Shown in pieces: positions 13,101-24,513 of a DNA stretch of 64,000 nt; positions within the stretch are counted from its first letter, which is position 1; every line of letters starts with the position of its first letter. The translations under genes and the position numbers were made by a program. The notes under the pieces were generated by a model. That model was not told the origin of the DNA, did not search any database, and saw only the letters and a list, made by a program, of their open reading frames with translations. Origin of the DNA: Brienomyrus brachyistius (taxonomy: Eukaryota; Chordata; Actinopteri; Osteoglossiformes; Mormyridae); the NCBI RefSeq assembly GCF_023856365.1, contig NC_064548.1, positions 3,943,001 to 4,007,000 on the forward strand, written 5' to 3'.

Positions 13101-16100
13101 TGCTATGGCTTTGATCCCGGAGTAGATTTGGAATAGATTTCCTGTCATAGGGGCCTGTAAACATGGTCACATGACTACCTCATTGCTAGTTTGTTACAGC
13201 AGAGTTTGTTGCACAATCTCAAGGACAGCAATATCTCCTAAATGCGAATAGTCTTGCCTGTTGCCTTCATGGTTAAGAAACAGTAGAACAGAATTGTATT
13301 TTGTGATTGATTTAGTTGAAGATTTCATCTGGGCTGCATAGAAGGTGGTGATCATCTGGTGTAGGGGATGCTTACATGTCTTGTCTCCGGAGAGCGTGTT
13401 ATGATATATTTCTGTGAACTAAACCATCTCATCTTCTCACCCCCATCCTCCTGGTCTTGTTGAAACCTACTAGTCATTCAAATAAATCATTCAGAATTCT
13501 TGATTTTATATTATGTTGCTGCCACAGTCACTTCATCGCTATTATTTTGGTTCTGCTGTCTACACTTGCTGCATTCCTTACTTGACATTGACTGATCTCA
13601 TTTTAATACACTGATGAGTGTTGTAGGATATTGTTTAACAGTCAGGACTTGTATATCAAATGTGCATGAATTACCACACAAGCAATCTGCGAAGTTTAAG
13701 TTTAAATCAAAGATGCTTTCATATTTATCTTGTTGACAAACGTGAACACAAAATGCTTACTCAAAATATTGGGACACCACAGTGTACATCCCACCAAAGA
13801 GATGTAAATGTAGCATACATACTCTCAGGGGTGTGTATGTATCATGCATGCTATCAGACAGATGTAGATGTAGCATACATACTCTCAGGGGTGTGTATGT
13901 ATCATGCATGCTATCAGACAGACGTAGATGTAGCATACATACTCTCAGGGATGTGTATGTATTATGCATGCTATCAGACAGATGTAGATGTAGCGTACAT
14001 ACTCTCAGGGGTGTGTTTGTATCATGCGTGCTATCAGGCAGATGTAAATGTAGCATACATACTCTCAGGGGTGTGTTTGTATCATGCATGCTATCAGACA
14101 GATGTAAATGTAGCATACATACTCTCAGGGGTGTGTTTGTATCATGCATGCTATCAGACAGATGTAAATGTAGCATACATACTCTCAGGGGTGTGTATGT
14201 ATTATGTATGCTATCAGACAGATGTAGATGTAGCATACATACTCTCAAGGATGTGTATTTAGCATGCATGCTATCAGACAGATGTAGATGTAGCATACAT
14301 ACTCTCAGGGATGTGTATTTAGCATGCATGCTATCAGACAGATGTGAATGGAGCATACATACTATTAGACAGTTGTGCATGAAGCATAGACATGCACAAA
14401 ACCCTCATACTCACAAATAGATCTGTAAGCCACATGTATACGATCAGGGCAGTAGTTTCATAATTATAAACTTCCCCCTACCTGTCAGTTGCAGAGTCGA
14501 TCCCTCACTTACAGTGACTCCTTTTGCCTGACCTGCTAATGTCACCTCAGCTAACTGCTGTTGGATGCTATATTAGCAGCACATCTGATTGGGGGGGGGG
14601 GAGATCCAGAATGGTCCTCATGTCCGTGTGCTCCACAGATGCACTCAGGTGACCAAAGCGAGAACCAGCAGGATCATGTGGACACGGTGAGTGCAGCCAG
14701 CCTGAGCCCCTCCAGCTCTGCACCTTTAGCACCCCCGCAGTCCTCCAGGGGGCGTGAAGCTGTCTGTGCCGTATCCCACACTCGGGGGGGAGCAGGCTCT
14801 TAACTCCCTCAATGGCATCAACTGCTTCTTTAACTAGTATCCTACCTGTGCTACTCTTGTAACCATGTTATACTTTTAATAATAAAGAAACATATAAACA
14901 TTATCCAAATACCTCAAAGGCTATATTTTTATCTAAAATGCAATATAATTATATAACAAGATTAATGAAGCCAGGGAATTGGTTTTAAATTGGTTTTGTG
15001 TTTCTGTGGCGCCCCCTAGGGGGAAGACAAAAGCTCAGCCTCTTCAACACCAGTGAACTCCCCACCCTTTGGCCTGAAGCCCAGGTCAGGTAGGTGAAGG
15101 ACAGGCCGTGCGGTGGGCTGGGCTGGGGGAGGCCTCACGTTCACTTTCCTAACCCCCACACACGGAGCCAAAACCAACCAGTCCACTTCAGAACCCCCTG
15201 ACAAAGACCCGTGACAAAGACAGTGACGATGCACTTGCGTTTCTGAGAAAACCGTCATGAGTGGCCAGACTAACACAGAATGTTCCAGTGAACCTTTGAA
15301 CAGCCGTGATTGGACGCAACATGCCGGGAGGGCGGGCTGTCCTCCTGTCCTACTTACAAACCCAACCCCCTCTTGGTACTAAAATGAAAAAAAAACACAA
15401 CTTTCCTCTTTGTCTAGAATCGCTGACCTTCACCTAATTGCCCCCAGTGTTACCCCGCCCTCCTCTGCCACCCCTTCCCCCTCAGTGCAGCAGCGGCCTC
15501 TGAGAGAAAAGTCAGGCCTGTGGCCTTACAGTGGAGAACAAAAGAGAAGCCTTTTTTGGCCATTGTGTTCAGAGCAATCTCTCTCCTCAAACAATCAATC
15601 TCTTAGTAGAGAAGACTGGAGCTTTGTTTTTGGAGCAGCTGAAAGCCCCTTTTTGTAGCTAGACCCCACCCTGCCCCCCACCTTGGTTACCTGGCTCACC
15701 TCCAACAGATAATCATCCCTTAATTTCAGAGAAAGGGCTTTGACCTTCATTACTGGCTCAGCCTATCACTGTCCACTAGCATCCTCCTGGCCACACCCCC
15801 AGTCAGGCTATTGGTTCCTCCCCCATGTCCCTTTTTACAGCCAGCTCCTCTAAGCAGCAGCAGCAGTTTGTTATCCAGCTAATATGCAATGTCCTTACAG
15901 CATAACATACAGTTTGTAGAAATATGGACTGTACCCAGGGCCTCCCTCACACAGGTACGATCCAAGCCAGCATCCCCTAAGACGTCTAGAAAAAACCGAC
16001 TGTTCTTAGGCCACCAATTACACATTTACACAGATGATTCCTCGACTGAGTGCATAGCATCTCAGCAAGTGCTGCACTTGGGCAGTGATCGGATGTGTTG

Positions 16101-19100
16101 GACTGACCACGCTGCATGAAAGGCGCTGGGTACAGTCTTCCTTACGCATCGCACATGTCTCTGCACAGCCATGCTTGTACCTCAGGCAAACACCTGTCAG
16201 GCGCAGAATCTGCTGCCTTTACCCCAGCTCTAGCTGACATCTTTAACGCAGCATGTCATGACGAATCAGAATTTGAATTTGCATTAACATTATTTTTCCA
16301 TTCTCCATGTTTTTTGTTTTTTACGGCACTTCCTGTGTCCCTCTCTCTTTCTCTTTACCTCTTTCCCTCTGCCTGCCTCTCTTTGACTTTCTCGCTGCAT
16401 GAATATCCATGTTGTGTCACTGATTTATTCTCTTTAAAAACTGCATATTTGCTTGAGTATATGATCTGCTGCTGCTTGTGCTTCCCCTTCTCCTTTAACT
16501 GTAAAAAAAATTACACAAATATACTTCTCTGTTTATTTTGGGGGTAAAATGGTCCCTGCTTGCTCTGCTCTGCCCTGCCCTGCTGCCCCTGGCCCCGCCC
16601 CTCAGACCCCGCCTTGCTGTCTTGCTATTCCCCGCCCTGTCTCCGCCCCCTCACACAGGCCACTCCTGCTGATAGAGACACCCCCACTAAGGCAGATGAA
16701 GGAGGCATGAGAAACAGTGGTAGGTCCTTTCTCTCAAATGTTGTGTCCAATCCGAGTCCCAATTGGGTTGCATCACAGTCCGCACACTCAGTATGTGTGT
16801 TACATTGGTCTGTTTGAGCGTGTATATGTGTTTTTATGAATATAATGATTACGTACTTTTGTATTGGTGTGTGTGTCACTGTGTTGTCTTTCTGTATATA
16901 AATTTTCTTAACCATAAAAATTATTTCCAGGTAGCACTGTAAAAACCTTTTTTTCAAATGAAGTAGGTTTAATTGTCATTTCAGCCATACACACAGTATA
17001 CAGTGAAACAAAACATTGTTCCTCTGGGACCAAGGTGCACAAAAAACAAAAGGACAGAAATAACACAGGACTACACAGTACAATTTATAGGATGCGACAA
17101 CATACAGTGCAGTCAACAGAAGTAACTGGAGTGGATATAGTATTATTGCAAATACAGTATTGCAACCTATACTGTATTTTGAACAGAAGATCTTGTACGT
17201 GTCCCAAATCATATAAAATGTTTCCTTATAAATATTTTGTTCAGCTTTTTCCAGAACATTTTCTTAATTATTTTTTAAAGGTTTTTTAATTTAAGTGCAC
17301 AAATGCCCCAGAGTGATTGGTAAACAAGCACGTGTATGTTTGTGTATTCACGGCCATTTAAGCATTTCCTGTGAATCCTGGGTCGGACTCTGGATGCCTG
17401 TATGCCCACACTGCCCACACTGCTCACACTGCTCACACTGCTCACACTGCCCACACTGCCCACCACTGCTCACACTGCCCACACTGCCCACACTGCCCAC
17501 ACTGCCCACACTGCTCACACTGCTCACACTGCCCACACTGCTCACACTGCTCACACTGCCCACAGTCATGTGGACGTAATTCCTGTTGTTCCTGAGGGAA
17601 AATATCCCATTAAAACCGACGGGGTGCCTCTGACTACAGGCCACTTTAAGGTGAGAATGGGTGTGATTTTGGGCAAAGGAGGTAATGGGATGGACACTGC
17701 AGGTCAGTTTGGGATGCCTCAGCTGTGCTCTGCAGCACCATGTGGAATCAACCCAGAATATTGTAAGGCTAGAACATTTGAGCCTGAACAAAGCGGGGGG
17801 GGGGGGGGGGGGGGGGCCTTACAGTCCACTGCCTCGTTAAATGCATTATGAGGCGGCTAATCTTACAGGCCTGGCCTTGTTTACTTTGCTGCCCTTTAAA
17901 GAGCATTTGCTATTTATAGACTCTAAGTTATACGCATTAGATAATGGCCCCTGTGTGGGTGTCATACTTCCACTGCAATGGAAACAACTGGAGGAGGCGG
18001 AGGAGGAGGAGGAGGAGGCGGCCGCTGACCCTGGATTTCCCCAGAAATGTTTCCCTTCCTAATGTTCAGGAATGACAAAAATGGTGCATTTCCTTCTTGG
18101 AGACGGTGCCCGTTCAAAACCGAAGGCAGCCTCTTCAGTTGCAGGGAATACTCTGTTCTCGGGATGCCCTTATTAGGAACGGCAGTGCTGCTGCTTTTTC
18201 ACTGTCAGTTGACAGTTCAGGCTCCACGCTAAGGAGTCTTGGCAGGGGCGCTATTAATACGCGGCCCTGAAAGCCACTAGGAAATGAAATCATCAGCACC
18301 TCTCAGACGGTGATGGGAGCGGCGAGTCGGTCTGTTTGTGGACTTGTTACTGGGTGCTTGGACGGCCCCTTAACCCCTTAAGCTGCTGCAGGGCCCCATG
18401 TAAATGGCTGACCCTCAACTCTCTCCCCAAGCTTCACTCTTACAGCTACCTGTGAGTGTTTGTCTCATAGGAAGGCAACATGGTATATGTGAAAACTGAA
18501 ATGACTTATCTCCGGTACAGAGGCAATAAAAGCATTCTGCTGTGTTCTCTTTATCAGTGCTCAGGGGTGCCCCCTGCAGAACAGAATGACAGCAGGAATC
18601 TGCCCTCCTTTTTCACTCCACTTTTCTACATTCATGCTATTTTTCATTCTTCTCCTGTACCGTCACAGGTCCCATAATGCTCCTCCAGGGGCCTGTCAGA
18701 AAGGCTGTCCATGGTGTGCCTGATGAGAAATATGAAATGGTGCTTACTTCTGTCACTCTAGCTTTAGTGTGAGATTTTGTCCTTAAACTCTAATAATCAT
18801 GATAATGCCCTGGTATGTCTTGGGAAATGTGTCTTTAGTAGAGCACCAGAGTCCCACAGGTTTTTGAGTTTCCTGTCAGGGATTTACACCAGGTATTATC
18901 ATTCTGTCGTAATACTGGCCTCTCCAAAGCGCCTAAGAATTGAGGGAGAGTGAAATCGAGTGTCCAGCTGCTATAGCTGGAGCAGGCTTCCCCTCTGCCT
19001 CCATTGTCCTGTCTGATAGCGTAGAACCAGCCTCTGACACAGAGAAGCGTGTTGTTAGCTTTGCTCGAGTCTGCTGGCTTCGCTGAATGGTGTAATGCGT

Positions 19101-22100
19101 GACTCGTGTTGTGCACTTTAAGATGCCATCAGAGAGCGCTGTACAATGATGTCAGCCTCAGCAAACGGGGCTTATCTTGAATTGCTGACAACATCTAGTC
19201 ATACTTCAGCATGGCCTCTTATCCTCCTCTCTTCTGTCCTTTCTGGTATCCCTGCTTGGACCCATGAGTGTGAAGCCCTTCAGTGGCTCAGGGTGGCCTA
19301 GTTTCTCACTTTTATACTCTGCATTAGTCAGGGATCTCAGATCCTCACTGTTGTCCTGAGTCTTGCTTTTTGTGTGGAGTTTGTACAGGACAGAGTTAAT
19401 GTCCCCAGACGTCGGTGCCTGGGACCATGCTAGCTGTCAGAATGGTGTGCAGCCCTGTCACTGTGCCCCACTATCAGTGACTGGCAGGCCGCTCTCTCAC
19501 TGTCTCTGTGGTGATCTTTTGTGAGGTAACGCACATCTGTCTGGCACAGCTGGGTCGATTGGCACCTCACTCTATATAAAACACTTGGCTGAGCCACCAC
19601 TGCTGATATCTTCATGAAAAGACTGTAGAAGCTTCATAATTTTACACCCATAGCCCCTTAACGTCTCTCTGATATCTTCTCATTGGTCCACACCCTAAAT
19701 CTTTAAATCCAGCCGGAATTCAGACAATGGCACACAGCTGTATTGTCACTCTTATACATCTGTTCACTCCATGACACGCATGCACAGTCATAGCATAGAC
19801 GTGAATCACCTGGGTCTGACTGAATAATGACTCAAGCATTCTGCTGGTCGACTATAGGCGCGTGCACAGGCCCCAGTTCCAGCTTCACAGTGGGTCGACT
19901 GGTTGTTTTTCATTGGCTTCTATTTCTTTACTCTGGTACACTGGAAACAATGAAATGGCTTATTTATATTTGCTCAAGATTCCATGCATAATGCCTAGCT
20001 TGCAGCTTTAACAGTAATTGTAGCTGTTTGTGTGTTTTTTCCTGCCTTCTGCTTCCCTGGGTAGCTTCAGTTGATGTTTTTGTCCTCATTTAACTGTGTA
20101 AGACACTAATAACCTGTAATTAAACAGCCACATTTGTCAGTCTGTAAACCTCTGCACTGCATTGTGTGTTACCCAGTATCATAGCCTGACGCAGCACTTA
20201 TGTTGGGCTGTTTAATGGAAAGCCTTGAGCTAAACATGTAATTTGCTTGCCGACTCCTGGGGTCAAAGTTCACTACTATCAGCTCAGTGCCGTCTGGGTC
20301 TCTGGTCAATGCTATTGTTCTGGGAGAACGTTGGGGGGGGGGGTGATTTGGATTGTAGGGGGTTTCCAGTTGTCTCGTTTGGGGTAGTCTGCAGGGGTGG
20401 TGGGTCAAGCCCCACCCAGAAGTGTTAATTAAAGGACAGCATACCGAAATTACCCAGTTTGTGGAAGAGAAGGACATTCTGGGATTGTGGATGAGCTTCT
20501 CCTCCCACACAAAAGCAAGTCAAAAATAACTTATTGGTTTGGTTTGGATCATTTCTCAGACATTGCTGTTCAATCTCAGAGTGAAATACTTAGGCTAACA
20601 AAAATAACTGCCACTGCACTGTTTGCAATGTCTGTGAATAATTTACAATTCCAGATGTATCAGATGTAATCTGAGAATTTTACAATTTCCTAACGCCCTT
20701 TCCAGGAAAGTTTCTAGCTATGATTTTTTTTTTTTTTGGGGGGGGGGAGCAAGATAATATGCCTTGGGGGTGCTACAGGACATTTGCCCCTTAATGGGAG
20801 AGGGAGCCGCAGCAGGAGGCCTGTGGATGCAGCAGGAGTTTGTTGACTGCACCCGGCCCGGTGGCTACAGAACCCCTGCCTCACCTCCGTCATGGCCGCC
20901 TTCAGCTTGAGGGCTATTTTAAGACTAAAGCTCAATGTCACAAATGATAAACTTTCATTTTCTTTTCCGGTAGGATTCGCCAGCTGCTTGTTTAATGTCT
21001 GAGACCTCGCTGTCGCTTTAGGGAGCTCCAGTGCGACTGTCCGCCTGTGGAGTCGTGCCACATGGACGCTCCATTCTCCTTGAAGGAATCTTTCAAGTGA
21101 ACGAAATGATTTTGTTCACTGCGTGCTGATTCATTCAATTAGGTAGCAAAATAAGATTGTTGACCCCGATCTTGATGTGCAAGACCACCTTCTTTTCCTT
21201 CCCGCTGGTGTTATGTTCTAATTCCTATGGTAAATATAACAAATGTGCAGTATTTCATTAAATATAATTGATAAATATACAGTGATTATGGTAAATTGCT
21301 TACCTGCAGTCAGGCTGGTTGGCAGGCTGTCCTCAAACACTGACCCTGTCCAGGAGACCCCACCCTGGCTCCATACCAGCTAAGTGTGCTGGAAGTGACC
21401 GAATCTGAATGTAACTTTTAGAACTCAGGAGAATGAGGTACTTGAAAAGGATCATAATCACTACCTGCCACCGCTTGGAAGCCAGGGCTGCGTCTGCCCC
21501 CTCGCTGAATATCAGGCCCTGGCTTGTCCCACATCGATCTTATGCGGAGATTACTGGGGGAGAAGCCATTCCTGTCATATCTGCTCTAGTTTTACTTTTA
21601 CTTTGTAGCCACTTTAAGTGACGTGCGTACTTCATGAAGTCATTTTTGGACATGGGCACATCTTTTGTCTCTAGTGCCAAACTAGACATCCCTTTTGCAA
21701 TGATATAATTTGATCAGATGTATCTTGGCTCCCCCAAGTGGTCAGGGAGTGAATAGGCGTAGGTAAAAGCAGCCCTTTGCCTGGATTGTCTTACACAACA
21801 TAATGTATTTAAGGAATTCAGTAAACCTGCTACATAGTCATTTGTTGGAATAAAACTGTGTTTTAAAAGAGACGCCTTTTCACAGTCATGAGGTGGGGAA
21901 AGGAAACACTGCATATTTATTCTTGAGAGGTGGAATCTTTCATGGGGGGTCATGTTCAAATACAATGCAGCTTCTTTCGCTATATATAGACTGCAGGAAC
22001 AAAGGGTTGCAGTTAAGTATAAAAGCACCTGGCTGTCGTTTTAATGCTGTTGTGTGGCGTCCACCCTCAGATGCACGTGTCTACTAAACAGGTCCATAAA

Positions 22101-24477
22101 TATTTCTGCTGCTGACGTTTGAGCCGAGCATGAAGTTAGCAGTTAGAGCCAAGCCGCACACAGATGGGGCCTCGGAGCTTCGGGCTGGTCATCTCTTCCC
22201 GGGGTGGGGGGTGGGGGCGCTCGCATGTCCCCATCCTCTGTGCTCTGGAGGTTACTCCAAACCCACTTTTTCTCCCCCCGCCTCAGTGTTTATGCGGAAT
22301 TCCAAGAGTCTGGAGACGCTGGACCCTCAGTTCACCATCCGCCGTAAGATGGAGCAGCTGCGGGAGGAGATGGAGCTGACGGAGCAGCTGAGAGAGGTGC
22401 AGGGCATTCTGGGAACCCGCTCGCTTTCATTAGCTTACGTCTCCTCCAGTGCGTTTTGAATAACAGAGGTTTCAATAACTGACTGCACCACTTTTCCATT
22501 TATTTCGTAATCTGCAGATTATTTATTTTTCTTAAACACTGGATAGTTAAGTGAACAACTATAAATGAATATATAAGTCAAGTAATACAAATGTCCTTTA
22601 TAACATATAAGGAGTATGTAACAGTGTATTCCTGACATCCTGGTTGTGTGGTGATGGCACAGTCAGTTTCTCGACTGTCCTTTAATTTTAAATGGACTAG
22701 TTAACCATTTCATCCCCTGAGACAGAGCAGTATTTAATGTCCCTTGCGGAAAGAATGCCTCAGATTTTCTCTGCTGTTATAACTGCTAGAGGAGGTTACT
22801 TTTGCAGGGGTGCTTTTTTACTAACATACTCAAATAGTGAACATACTGTAAACGTATTTGTTAGCAAAGAATATTGAATGTATTTTTAGTAAATGTTAAG
22901 TGTAGTAATATGCAAGTGTAGAAAATCTCAGTGTGTAAAAACTTCTGACTTGTAGTTTATTGTGTATTTGTTTGTTCTCAGAACATTGAGAGCAGGCTGA
23001 AGATGTCACTGCCCGAAGACCTTGGCTCGTCTCTCATGGACGGGGTGGTCCTGTGTCACCTGGTCAACCACATCCGCCCCCGTGCTGTCGCCAGCATCCA
23101 TGTGCCCTCACCTGCTGTGGTATGTGTGTGTGTGGTGGGGAGGGGGAGGGGGAGGGAGGGGGCAAAGGTTTTTTAGGGTCTGTTTCTGTTGTAACTACTG
23201 GTTTAGGAAACCCTGCATTTCCCTTTTAGTTCTTTAACCAATGCATCCCCCGTTGCTCCATTTCAGGTAGCATTATGAAAATGACTGATGTGTTAAGATG
23301 AAGCACTGAGAACCTTACATATTGTTTTCTCTTCTCTCTTCTCCCTGTCCACCCCCTCGGCAGCCTAAGCTGAGTATGGCCAAGTGCCGACGAAACGTAG
23401 AGAACTTCCTAGATGCCTGCCGCAAGCTGGGGGTACCTGAGGTGGGTGCCGGCCCCTGGAGGGGCCACCAAGCAAATTATGTCTGAGACTGACTGTAACC
23501 CTAATATTAGCTTTGAGATTTGGTTTCAGTGTTTATCCACTTGTAAATGGCATTCAGTCACCACAAAATCAGTGACTAAATAGAATAGGGCTTCCCAATG
23601 ATTGAGCACCCCCCCCCACCACCACCACCACCGCATCCAGTGCCTCTGCCCGCAGGAAGCCCCCCCATCCCATCCCATCATGACTTGGGTGCCTTCCACA
23701 GCCCTGCCATGGGGTCTCCATGCAGTCAGGTCCCTGTGCATCTCCTCCATGTGGCTGAGTCACATTTGCATCATCTACATGCCTGTCGCTCATCTGCGCT
23801 GTAGGCCTCCATGTTGGAGAAGCGAGTTTCTGTAAGCTGAGCTTGTGTGAGGCGAACCTGTGGGTTTCTGATGTCTGAGCGTGCGGCACTGTCACTGGCA
23901 AGCCGCTTTCGCAGTGTTCCGCTCTATGTCTTGTAATGTTCTTAAAGATGAGTGTGGGATTAGGGGCTTTTGAGTTTGCAGTTTCGTGGAGATTTGTTAC
24001 AGAGGGGCGTTTTCGTGAGTGAGAAGCAAAAGGCCCCAGAGTCTTAGAATTGCCGGGGAGGTGGGGGGCTGGGTGGGGCCACGGAAGCCTACTGTGACCG
24101 GCAGCGCTTTGCTGCTGCCATGTAGGGCTGCGAGGGAGCTCTTCCCTTTCGGCAGGGGCAGGCGAACAGAGGAAGCAGAGTTTTATGATGGGAAAGTGCA
24201 CCCGGGCCCCAGACCCCCGGTGGGGGAGCTTTTCTGGAGCTGGGCCAAATCCCGCTCACATCAGTATCTGCTGCTGGCTCTCAGGGACAGAAATGCCATC
24301 CTTAAACACTCACACATTTAAGCCCCCATTGGTGTTTTGCTTTGCTTACCTGGTGTTTATCAGATTTGTGTAACAGGTGGAAAACTACAGTAGATAAGTA
24401 GGATATTTTAGCCTTGGTCCAAGTAGTTTTGTTGGTTGGAATGTTGAGTAACTATAGTAGTATTTTGTTATGGATGT

Positions 24478-24513
<36 letters not shown>

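Noticed and set aside
13660..14420. Three overlapping frames of about 200 codons on both strands
   Set aside because: All come from the 60-bp tandem repeat; no protein can be real in three frames at once and the segment lies in an LRCH1 intron.
17275..17851. Frames rich in HTA, TLP or SVG repeats
   Set aside because: Product of the 9-bp CACACTGCY repeat.
23569..24201. 210-codon minus-strand open frame
   Set aside because: GC-rich intron sequence with no recognisable domain and no splice or conservation support.
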